A stretch of DNA of 64,000 nt from contig NC_018645.1 of assembly GCF_000307105.1 (NCBI RefSeq), forward strand, positions 3,557,501 through 3,621,500, given 5' to 3'. The number at the start of each line of letters is the position of its first letter. The first letter of the stretch is position 1. A program made the position numbers and the translations under genes. Origin of the DNA: Desulfobacula toluolica Tol2 (lineage in GTDB: Bacteria > Desulfobacterota > Desulfobacteria > Desulfobacterales > Desulfobacteraceae). The notes under the pieces are model-generated. The model was not told the DNA's origin, did no database searches, and worked only from the letters and a program-made list of their open reading frames with translations. Of the stretch, positions 47,892 to 54,900 are shown in pieces.

Positions 47892-48086
47892 TCAATAATA
47901 CTCCTTTTTTCCGGTTAAAGGGTTCATGATGGAACGCTTGCCTTTTTCAGGCTTTTTGGTTTTCTGTACGGGAAGCGTGGCCTTAAGCTCCGCAATCCTG
48001 CGTTTTGTTTCCTTGACTAACTCTTCCATTGAATCAATGGCCTTTATTATTGCCAGATGCTCCGGTTTCAGTTTTGTCAGGGACAT
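47892..48086 (-). CDS. Small helical early phage protein
   Basis: 64 residues. An N-terminal coiled-coil helix (EHLAIIKAIDSMEELVKETK) and a basic tail ending NPLTGKKEYY. Starts 3 bp after the CII-like gene's stop. Function unknown. Confidence 0.6.
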   Translation of the reverse strand: MSLTKLKPEHLAIIKAIDSMEELVKETKRRIAELKATLPVQKTKKPEKGKRSIMNPLTGKKEYY

Positions 48087-48088
48087 GA

Positions 48089-48625
48089 TTACCTTCCCGT
48101 ACCTGTCGCGGATTTACCGTCCGGGACGAATTCAGTTAAAACCGCCTTGTATTTTGCTTTCAGATCAGCCAGGGCGCTCATGGCCTCATCACACTCCTTG
48201 ATGCCGGTCAAAGCCTCAGACCGACTGACCTTGTTGTCTTCAAGGGCCTGAAGCGTGGCCCGGAAAGCTTCGCCCGATTCCTTGTCGGCATTGGACAAGA
48301 GTTTTAAAAAGCCCTTGTTTTTATCCTGATTTTTTGGAATGGTGAAAATGCCCCGATCCATGGAATTCAGCATCATGGAAACGGGTTTGAAATTGCCCGT
48401 TATACAGCAGATCTTAAAAATGGTTTTGAACCCCAGTTTATATCTTGGCTGGCCGTCAGGGTTTTCCGGGTCCGGGGGATTGACCTCCAGATTATAATTT
48501 GGATCAAGCTGCTTATATAAAGAATTGACCGAAATCCCCAGGTAGTCGGCTAATTCCTTGGAACCGTAATCATGGGCGATTTTCTGCAACTCAAGTAACG
48601 CCCCTCTCCAGTCAACATGCACCAT
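48089..48625 (-). CDS. Phage regulatory protein, CII-like
   Basis: 178 residues from ATG 48625. GALLELQKIAHDYGSKELADYLGISVNSLYKQLDPN is the helix-turn-helix of the phage regulatory CII family seen in P2/Mu-like and other prophages. It probably controls early transcription or lysogenic choice. First of three closely spaced early genes. Confidence 0.75.
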   Translation of the reverse strand: MVHVDWRGALLELQKIAHDYGSKELADYLGISVNSLYKQLDPNYNLEVNPPDPENPDGQPRYKLGFKTIFKICCITGNFKPVSMMLNSMDRGIFTIPKNQDKNKGFLKLLSNADKESGEAFRATLQALEDNKVSRSEALTGIKECDEAMSALADLKAKYKAVLTEFVPDGKSATGTGR

Positions 48626-48720
48626 AACAATCAATCCCCAATTCCGTTATTTACAATTTGATCCTGTTTTGATTGATTATTACGAGTTCGCCTTCCATTC
48701 ATAAAAACAGGAGATGAAAA

Positions 48721-48963
48721 ATGACTTATCAAGATGTATTGATCCAAATCCTTTCTGAAGTAACCGGCAAACCAAAAACAGAAGTTGGAAATCTTTTTGA
48801 TGCAATTAAAACGACGATCCCACCAGGGCATAAATTTGATGAAGAGCTCCCACCTGAAAAGGCGAAAAAAATACTTTCCGACCTCCGAAAGGAAAAAAGC
48901 GGGATACTCACTTGGCTTGCTCAAGGCGCTATTAATGCTGAAAAAAAAGCCGGACATGCTTAA
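48721..48963 (+). CDS. Small hypothetical protein on the opposite strand of the early region
   Basis: 80 residues, ATG 48721 with AGGAG 8 nt upstream: MTYQDVLIQILSEVTGKPKT at the start, then LPPEKAKKILSDLRKEKSGILTWLAQGA. It is all helical, with no family recognised. It is convergent with and overlaps the gene at 48960 by 4 bp and is transcribed against the early operon. Confidence 0.65.
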   Translation: MTYQDVLIQILSEVTGKPKTEVGNLFDAIKTTIPPGHKFDEELPPEKAKKILSDLRKEKSGILTWLAQGAINAEKKAGHA

Positions 48964-49253
48964 GCCACCAATTGCTTGAACAATTCTCGAACTTTTTCAC
49001 AAATAATCCAGTAGTCATCATCCGTTCGAACAATTGTTCTCAAAAACTTTTCAAAGTCATACAAACCATGGTGGTGGTCATCAACACGGCGCTGCCGTGG
49101 TTTGAATACACCTTCAACCGATTCTGAAACCAGATCACGTAATTCCTTATATTTTTCCGCAACATTTTTTCTATCGAGGTTGGCACCTTTAATATCAAGC
49201 TCTTTGGCTATGTCCAAAATTCTGATTTTTTGATCATTGGTCAGTGATTCCAT
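48960..49253 (-). CDS. Hypothetical early phage protein
   Basis: 97 residues, ATG 49253 with AAGGAG. Helical and charged; residues VDDHHHGLYDFEKFLRTIVRTDDDYW. Second gene after the Cro-like gene, function unknown. Confidence 0.6.
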   Translation of the reverse strand: MESLTNDQKIRILDIAKELDIKGANLDRKNVAEKYKELRDLVSESVEGVFKPRQRRVDDHHHGLYDFEKFLRTIVRTDDDYWIICEKVRELFKQLVA

Positions 49254-49349
49254 TGGAAACTCTCCTTAAAGTTATGGTTCATAACAAACACCCGCCGTGC
49301 CTGTTATTTTTATTTGAAAACAATGTGGCTATTCTGCAATCAATTAAGT

Positions 49350-49610
49350 TCATGCAACCAACATTTTTGGACTTTCTGTTTGCTTTTTACCCGTTTTCGG
49401 ATTATCTTCTGACTTAGAATGTGTGTCTGACAAACATAATTCAGGAAACCGGAGCTGTATGATTTTTAAAACAACATCACCGGGCGGAGTTGTTTTGCCG
49501 GATTCATAAAAGGAAATATTGTAACGTTTTTTATTAATTAATGGGGAAAGCTGATCTTGAGTTAAGCCAAGTGCTTTTCTTGAAACTTTAATAAAAGTTG
49601 CTGTATCCAT
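49350..49610 (-). CDS. Cro/CI-type HTH regulator (Cro-like)
   Basis: 86 residues. FIKVSRKALGLTQDQLSPLINKKRYNISFYESGKTTPPGDVVLKI is a standard HTH_XRE domain. It is divergent from the repressor gene with the dyad at 49628-49664 between them, so it probably acts as the Cro-like switch for early genes. Confidence 0.75.
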   Translation of the reverse strand: MDTATFIKVSRKALGLTQDQLSPLINKKRYNISFYESGKTTPPGDVVLKIIQLRFPELCLSDTHSKSEDNPKTGKKQTESPKMLVA

Positions 49611-49627
49611 AATTAGCTCCCAATAAA

Positions 49628-49664
49628 GTGTGTATTACAAGCATTGTGTGCTTAAAATACACAC
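49628..49664. promoter_or_regulatory. 37-bp nested dyad, likely phage operator
   Basis: GTGTGTATT (49628-49636) and AATACACAC (49656-49664) form the outer arms. AAGCA/TGCTT (49639-49643, 49649-49653) form an inner pair around a 5-bp centre. It lies in the intergenic gap of the divergent Cro-like and repressor genes, where their operators belong. Confidence 0.7.
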
Positions 49665-49724
49665 ATATATTTGGCCATGTCAATATTTTTTTGCTTAAAT
49701 TTTAAGCTTTTTTTTAATGAAGTT

Positions 49725-50180
49725 ATGAAAACATCTGAAATAATAAAGAATTTAAGAAAAAAAACGAGCTTAAAACATAAGCATATAGCGGACGTTTTAG
49801 GTATGAGCCGCTCAAATTATGGAAATAAAGAAAACGGCAAAATTTCTTTCACAGCCGATGAACTTTTTTTAGTCCTTGAATTCCTAAGAAAACATGTAAC
49901 AGAAGAAGAATATTTAAATTCTATCACCGACTTAATAGGATCACAAAGCCAGGCCGTAAAAACCGAAATAAAAAAGTCCACTGACCAGCAAAAACAAAAA
50001 ACACCAGTCCCGATGGACTCCGCCATCCAGATCCTCCAGGAGGCCTTGGAAGAAACCGGCGTCAAAATCAATGAAAAACAAAAACAGGCTGTCCTTAAAA
50101 TACTCCGGGAAGAACTGGCAAAATCAGAGAATAAAACAAAAGATGATATCAAAAAATATCTTGAGGTTTTTGGGAAATAG
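49725..50180 (+). CDS. CI-like phage repressor
   Basis: 151 residues from ATG 49725 (an upstream start at 49671 in the same frame is less likely). The N-terminal HTH is LRKKTSLKHKHIADVLGMSRSNYGNKENGKISFTADELFLVLEFL. The C-terminal part is helical without an obvious peptidase domain, so it may not be RecA-cleavable. It is the only prophage gene of this block on the plus strand at the right end, as expected for the maintenance repressor. Confidence 0.75.
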   Translation: MKTSEIIKNLRKKTSLKHKHIADVLGMSRSNYGNKENGKISFTADELFLVLEFLRKHVTEEEYLNSITDLIGSQSQAVKTEIKKSTDQQKQKTPVPMDSAIQILQEALEETGVKINEKQKQAVLKILREELAKSENKTKDDIKKYLEVFGK

Positions 50181-50448
50181 AGGTCAGCTTCAATCCACGC
50201 CTGATACCGTATTTAACCGATATCCTTATCAATGACATGCGGGAGTTTTATTTGCATTTGTAAATTGTATTATAGATTCAATTTTTCATAAAAAAAAATG
50301 CAAAAATAGGGGTTTTCCCTGATTGACTTTTACTTATTTGGATTGTATGTCATAAACACATTGTTCGCAAAAAATCATTAATTACCGATCAATTCATCGG
50401 ATGAAATTGAGAATTTTTAACAAGAAAAATAATAATAACAGGTGATAT
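50181..50448. other. Intergenic region after the repressor
   Basis: AT-rich, gene-free. It includes a TTGTATGTCATAAA element at 50343-50356 also found at 50974-50987 before the toxin-antitoxin module. A weak promoter-like TTGACT (50323) lies upstream. Confidence 0.45.
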
Positions 50449-50745
50449 ATGATTCCACAAGGCGTCAAATATGTAGGCTTCCCATGGTTTGAAAAAAAGA
50501 ATTTCAAGAAACTGATGAAACTATTCGTTGACAACCATCTTTTGCATGATTCCTATGGTGAATGGCTCAAAGATGCTGAGCATAAATATAACTCTCTCAA
50601 GGAAAAAGGCATCACCGTCGACAAAGTCAACATCGATCCGAAGACCTTTCCTTCGTGGTGTAAAAGTAGAGGCTTGAATATCGATACCAAGGCAAGGATG
50701 GAGTTCGCCAACGAGTTTGTTGCCAGAAAGTATCTCGGGAAATAA
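50449..50745 (+). CDS. Hypothetical protein
   Basis: 98 residues, lysine- and aromatic-rich: MIPQGVKYVGFPWFEKKNFK then LPSWCKSRGLN-like tail. A weak GGTGATAT precedes ATG. No family recognised; it lies between the prophage and the acetyltransferase toxin pair. Confidence 0.55.
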   Translation: MIPQGVKYVGFPWFEKKNFKKLMKLFVDNHLLHDSYGEWLKDAEHKYNSLKEKGITVDKVNIDPKTFPSWCKSRGLNIDTKARMEFANEFVARKYLGK

Positions 50746-50998
50746 AGCAACTACCTTACTTTTGCCATTATCAATTGATATTACGGCTTTATTGTTACTA
50801 TGCTGTTTGTTTTTGAGATTCATCTTTTATTACTCCAATTAATTTATCGTAAAAGATAATGCACATTAACAATATATACTCTTTTATACAATGAAAATAA
50901 ATAAATAAACTCAGGACAAAGCTATTCGATATATTCAAGAATACGGCTGAACCCTGAAAAGGGGCCGGTTAAATTGTATGTCATAAATACATTTTTTA
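50746..50998. other. Gene-free region before the toxin-antitoxin promoter
   Basis: AT-rich DNA without a supported gene. A second copy of the TTGTATGTCATAAA element lies at 50974-50987, just before the promoter at 50999. Confidence 0.5.
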
Positions 50999-51027
50999 TT
51001 GACACAATTGATACTCTATTTTATAAC
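50999..51027 (+). promoter_or_regulatory. Consensus sigma-70 promoter of the GNAT toxin-antitoxin module
   Basis: TTGACA (50999-51004), 17 bp, TATAAC (51022-51027), 80 bp before the antitoxin ATG. Confidence 0.7.
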
Positions 51028-51107
51028 GGCTGGGATTTTATACGATTGCATTTTATGCTATTGTTGTTATTATTAACGAAAAAGGAATCAAAAAGAAGGA
51101 GGTTGTT

Positions 51108-51275
51108 ATGGCGATACCAATTGCACCGACCCCCGTCTTAAAAGGCAAAGAAGCCGTTGAATTCCAGAAACGTCTTGATGCCGATTTAAAACGGCCGGTT
51201 TCATTGGTCGACACACCCAAACTTGAAAAAGCGCGTAAATTAATCAAACAGTATGCCGCACAATACAAGAAATAG
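51108..51275 (+). CDS. Small antitoxin candidate of a GNAT toxin pair
   Basis: 55 residues starting MAIPIAPTPVLKGKEAVEFQ, with AAGGAGG upstream of ATG 51108. The second half, PVSLVDTPKLEKARKLIKQYA, looks like a helical toxin-binding tail. The protein overlaps the acetyltransferase gene by 23 bp, the typical arrangement of antitoxin followed by GNAT toxin. It has no ribbon-helix-helix I can recognise. Confidence 0.65.
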   Translation: MAIPIAPTPVLKGKEAVEFQKRLDADLKRPVSLVDTPKLEKARKLIKQYAAQYKK

Positions 51276-51828
51276 GATCAATGAAGACGGGTGGCTCTTA
51301 ACAAAATTAGTCGACTTTAACTTATCTAAAAACTTCGACTGTGGGGATTGCGATTTGAATGAATATTTCAAAGAAGACGCAGTTGCCCACAGAGAGGAAC
51401 TTTTAACAGAAACATATCAACTGACAGATACCTCATCGGAGTTACCCTTCCCCATCGGCTTGGTAAGTTTATGTAATGATGCTGTCAGGAAAGAGAAAAT
51501 CAAAGGGCAGGATTTTTACAAAGACCTTGCAGACAAAAAGCGATACCCGGCCTATCCTGCTGTTAAAATAGCAAGGCTTGGGATTCATATTGATTTTCAA
51601 AACGTAAATATGGGTCGGCACATGATTAATTTAATAAAAAGAATGTTTCTGGATGATAATAGAACCGGCTGTCGACTGCTAACTGTGGATGCGTATAACA
51701 ATGAAAATGAAAAGGTTGTTAATTTTTATAAAAAAAACGACTTTCAATTTTTTAATAATAAAGACGCAACCAGGCAAACCAGAGCAATGTTTTTTGATTT
51801 AAAACGACTGTCCTTACATTTAAAATAA
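51253..51828 (+). CDS. GNAT acetyltransferase toxin candidate (TacT-like)
   Basis: 191 residues. The FNLSKNFDCGDCDLNEYFKEDA opening, VKIARLGIHIDFQNVNMGRHMI (acetyl-CoA loop region) and LLTVDAYNNENEKVVNFYKKNDFQFF match GNAT toxins that acetylate aminoacyl-tRNA. The first residue is uncertain: ATG 51253 lies inside the antitoxin gene and no other start fits. The upstream promoter drives both. Confidence 0.75.
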   Translation: MPHNTRNRINEDGWLLTKLVDFNLSKNFDCGDCDLNEYFKEDAVAHREELLTETYQLTDTSSELPFPIGLVSLCNDAVRKEKIKGQDFYKDLADKKRYPAYPAVKIARLGIHIDFQNVNMGRHMINLIKRMFLDDNRTGCRLLTVDAYNNENEKVVNFYKKNDFQFFNNKDATRQTRAMFFDLKRLSLHLK

Positions 51829-51882
51829 TTATCCTATCTTGATTCATTAGTTTTTGATGGGGAAGTTATTTCGTCCTCATTC

Positions 51883-53424
51883 CTAATCAATCTCGACTCT
51901 GTTTCGTCCGTTTTGTTTTGCAGCATACAAAGCCTTATCCGCATATTTGATAAGTGAATCTATTGAGATATTTTCATCATTCCATCTTCCTGCGACACCT
52001 ATACTAACGGTTATTCCAGTTATATTCCCGTCTAAATTCAGAATCATTTTTTCAATGGCCTGCCTCAACCTTTCAGAAATAGTTGCGGCAACCTTACGAT
52101 TCGACTCTGGCATTATCAATATGAATTCTTCACCTCCGAATCTTCCGAGATGGTCGACATCGCGTATATTAGCTGCAATTGTTGCAGCGAATTCTTTTAA
52201 TACTTGATCTCCACACTGATGCCCCCAAGTATCATTTACATTTTTGAAATGATCAATATCAAACATCAACACTGAAAGCGGGGTATTCATTCTGATCGAA
52301 CGCCTCATTTCAATCTCTGCCTGAATTTCAAACTGACGTCTGTTAAAAACTCCAGTCAAAGGATCAATCGCAGCCAATTTTTCAAGCCTTTGCATCAACA
52401 TTCGCTGTTCGGTAATATCGTAAAATGTGATAATTGTACAAACATGGCTTTTGTTTATGATTTTTATCTGTTTTAAGGATAATTTTAAAAAGACCTTGCT
52501 GGTATCAGTTTCTAAAACAATTTCCATACCTGCAATAGAAAAATTATTAATACCGTCTATTATTTCTGGCTGAAAAACAAAAAGCTGCTCCAGACTCTTT
52601 CCAATGGCTTTATCGTTGATTGACTTAAATAACGTAGAGCAACGTTTATTAAAATCAATCAGTTGTAAATCAGGATTAACAACAAGTATGGCATCATTCA
52701 TTTCATCAAATACAACATCCCTTGCAACTGGAACAATATTGAAAAGCGAAAACCAATAGATGGCGGACGCATAGAGAATCGCACTGATTGTAAACATGTA
52801 AGGGTTAATATCAAAATGTTTCGGAGCAATTCCGCCCAAATAAATCAGTAAAGTAAACCATTGAAGAATCAATGCGACCATAATCAACAGCGTCTGCATT
52901 CGGTACACAAATGCTGTTTTAAAAAAATACTTAATAAACAAAACTGTACAATAACTTAGTGCATAGAGAAGATATATAATATTTATGAAATAAAAAATAC
53001 CTGCCTCGAAACTCAACATCGGCCCAAAATGAGAGTTAAAGACAGCAGGATTTTTATAAAAAAGTTGGTGATACTGATTTGTCCACCTAGCAACAAATGA
53101 GATAAATGGGACTATAAAAAATAATAAACTCCTAATACAGGTTACTTTTTCCCCATAACCTGTATAGCATAAGGTGAAGATTATTAATAATCCGGGTATA
53201 AATGGTATTCCGATATATTGAAATTTAGACCAGAAAAGCATGGATTCCAAATTTACGCTCATCCGCTCAAATGCATAACCAAGTGCATAAATAGCTGCTG
53301 CTGCTGTAAAAAGTGAAAAACTGAAATTCAGGGGAGTCAATTTAAATCTTAAACTATAGATACAAAGAGAAATACAGAAAAAAAAACTTACAAAAAGCAT
53401 TATATCGGGCAATCCTATCTCCAT
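51883..53424 (-). CDS. Membrane diguanylate cyclase with 7TM, PAS and GGDEF
   Basis: 513 residues. Seven hydrophobic segments in the first 215 residues resemble the 7TM histidine-kinase N-terminal sensor; a PAS-like domain covers about 225-335 (DEMNDAILVVNPDLQLIDFN). The GGDEF domain has DIDHFKNVNDTWGHQCGDQVL and active-site GGEEF, with an RxxD inhibitory site (RDVD) five residues before. It makes c-di-GMP in response to an unknown signal. It lies just beyond the outermost attC, but has no attC of its own, so it probably is not a cassette. Confidence 0.9.
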   Translation of the reverse strand: MEIGLPDIMLFVSFFFCISLCIYSLRFKLTPLNFSFSLFTAAAAIYALGYAFERMSVNLESMLFWSKFQYIGIPFIPGLLIIFTLCYTGYGEKVTCIRSLLFFIVPFISFVARWTNQYHQLFYKNPAVFNSHFGPMLSFEAGIFYFINIIYLLYALSYCTVLFIKYFFKTAFVYRMQTLLIMVALILQWFTLLIYLGGIAPKHFDINPYMFTISAILYASAIYWFSLFNIVPVARDVVFDEMNDAILVVNPDLQLIDFNKRCSTLFKSINDKAIGKSLEQLFVFQPEIIDGINNFSIAGMEIVLETDTSKVFLKLSLKQIKIINKSHVCTIITFYDITEQRMLMQRLEKLAAIDPLTGVFNRRQFEIQAEIEMRRSIRMNTPLSVLMFDIDHFKNVNDTWGHQCGDQVLKEFAATIAANIRDVDHLGRFGGEEFILIMPESNRKVAATISERLRQAIEKMILNLDGNITGITVSIGVAGRWNDENISIDSLIKYADKALYAAKQNGRNRVEID

Positions 53425-53602
53425 GCTATAAATATCATTCTCATGAATTGTAACTTCTTATTTTTCATACGCTACTCATTCTTTATCAATCAAATTAACA
53501 GGTTAAATATATTTTTTATAAAATAGCTAAATATTTGAAATTATTAATATTCAAATCAAGCCAAAGCCGTATCTTAAATTTGAATGGCATTTGAAATAAC
53601 AA
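53425..53602. other. Upstream region of the diguanylate cyclase gene
   Basis: AT-rich, gene-free, running from the GGDEF start to the R' box of attC B; probably contains the promoter of that gene. Confidence 0.5.
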
Positions 53603-53729
53603 AACTAACGTTTGGGTAACGGGCGGCAAGGGTTTCCAAAAAAATTAAATGAAAGCACATCATTCAAAAGTTTTTTTAACCTTTAAAAAGAAGGAGACCC
53701 TTACTGTCCGGTTCACACGCTGGTTATCT
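53603..53729 (-). repeat. attC-like site B (uninterrupted)
   Basis: 127 bp. On the minus strand R'' is AGATAAC (53723-53729) and R' is GTTAGTT (53603-53609). Between them GGGTAACGGGCGGCAAGGGTTTCC is complementary to GGAGACCCTTACTGTCCGG with a long central spacer. The only array copy without any insertion, so it serves as the reference for mapping introns. Confidence 0.85.
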
Positions 53730-53907
53730 TTAAAATTTTGTATAGCTAAAAGAGGCTGTCATTCAGTTTAAATTATAAAGTCTACTGACATTAAAACGTT
53801 CAAATTCAATTTGTCATGTTGTTAAGATTCAAAAATTAAAGAAAAACAAGAGTATCCTGTTAAAAAGACCATGGGTTTTTATTAACAAGGGTTTTTAAGC
53901 TTTCTCC

Positions 53908-53939
53908 GAATATTAACTTTTTGTACAAAGTTAATATTC
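53908..53939. repeat. 13-bp perfect inverted repeat, copy a
   Basis: Arms GAATATTAACTTT / AAAGTTAATATTC around TTGTAC, just after the thioesterase stop. It is nearly the same as the repeat at 54619-54650. Possible terminator or mobile palindromic repeat. Confidence 0.75.
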
Positions 53940-53952
53940 AGATAGACATGGA

Positions 53953-54372
53953 TCACTGTCTTTTGATCTTCTCAACCACATCCTTTGGAATATCCCTGGC
54001 CCTGATATTATCAGGGTTGGAAAGGTCCATGCATATCCGCTTTTCAAAACCTTCCACCGTTAGTGTGTCATCCGATGCAAGTGTGATCCTGTGATTCAGG
54101 TGAACGGTCTTGTCTGTCAGTTCTTCAATGCCGGTGGTGATCCGGATGGTCTCATGATAACGGCCCGGTTTGAAATAGCGACATCCGGTCTCCACCAGTC
54201 CGAACCCAATCTGCCTTTTTCCCATCAAATCGTTCAAATTTACGCCCAGAGACTCAAAAAAAAGGTGGCCGCAAGCGTCGATCCATTCATAATAACGGGG
54301 GTAAAACACGATTCCCACAGAATCCAGGTCACCCCACATGATTTTCCGTTCCACAATATTTTGATATGTCAT
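53953..54372 (-). CDS. Acyl-CoA thioesterase, 4HBT hotdog fold (cassette gene)
   Basis: 139 residues. KIMWGDLDSVGIVFYPRYYEWID has the WxDxDxxGxVxxxxYxxW signature with catalytic Asp, followed by a hotdog helix (FFESLGV) and a DGKFEKRICMD-like strand. YbgC-type enzymes cleave acyl-CoA thioesters. GGAG lies 7 nt before ATG 54372. Located in the cassette ending at attC B, flanked by paired hairpins. Confidence 0.85.
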   Translation of the reverse strand: MTYQNIVERKIMWGDLDSVGIVFYPRYYEWIDACGHLFFESLGVNLNDLMGKRQIGFGLVETGCRYFKPGRYHETIRITTGIEELTDKTVHLNHRITLASDDTLTVEGFEKRICMDLSNPDNIRARDIPKDVVEKIKRQ

Positions 54373-54618
54373 TTGAGTTCTCCATTATTGTGCTAAATCA
54401 GAGTTATAATAATGATCTGCCTGATCCCGGTCCTTCGAGGACAGAAAAAACTAAAATTTTCTTATAAAGTGGCCCCCATGTCAAGACCTTTCTTGTTGTT
54501 TCCTTTTAACAATGAATCTCGTTAAATTTTTGACACAATAAAAATGGAGCTGTTTTAACAGTTTACCTCCTTCCAGTATCTTCTTACATCATAAAAGCCA
54601 TAACCCCTTTAAATATCC
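54373..54618. other. Intergenic DNA before the thioesterase gene
   Basis: Gene-free leader between the thioesterase start and hairpin b; with 54651-54778 it makes about 400 bp before attC 2, unusually long for an integron cassette, so this cassette may carry its own promoter. Confidence 0.45.
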
Positions 54619-54650
54619 GAATATTAACTTTTTACCAAAAGTTAATATTC
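54619..54650. repeat. 14-bp perfect inverted repeat, copy b
   Basis: Arms GAATATTAACTTTT / AAAAGTTAATATTC around TACC. Same arms as 53908-53939, flanking the thioesterase gene on the other side. Confidence 0.75.
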
Positions 54651-54778
54651 AAATTCTCTGAAATGAGAAATTATAAATATACATTTCCAAAGTCAATATT
54701 AATTATTATCCTATCTATGAGCATACTAATGATCCAATTTTTTATATACTAAAGTGGATCAATTCCAAAACTGCGGTT

Positions 54779-54900
54779 GCTGAACGCTTGGGTAACGGGC
54801 AGCAAGGGTTTCCAATAAAGTTAATTGGAAGCACATCATTTAAAAGTTTTTCAACCTTTAAAAAGAAGGAGACCCTTGCTGTCCGGTTCACCCGCCTGTT
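54779..54900 (-). repeat. attC-like site 2 (split by intron copy 2)
   Basis: R' box on the minus strand GTTCAGC (54779-54785), inner arms as in site B, and R'' GTT at 54898-54900, resuming as ATGC at 56832 after the intron (GTTATGC when rejoined). Belongs to the LysE cassette. Confidence 0.85.

Larger units (their letters stand above)
9862..50200. mobile_element. Prophage with lambda-like head and siphovirus tail (ends approximate)
   Basis: A continuous run of phage genes, nearly all on the minus strand: control region (48.1-50.2 kb), replication (43.6-46.7), packaging (40.0-42.6), head (26.3-31.2) and tail with presumed lysis-related genes (9.9-26). Repressor and Cro-like genes diverge at the right end. 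No integrase or transposase belonging to the phage is visible, and no copy of the tRNA-Pro 3' end is found near 50 kb. An IS21 element lies in the tail module. The ends are set by gene content, not att sites. Confidence 0.85.
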
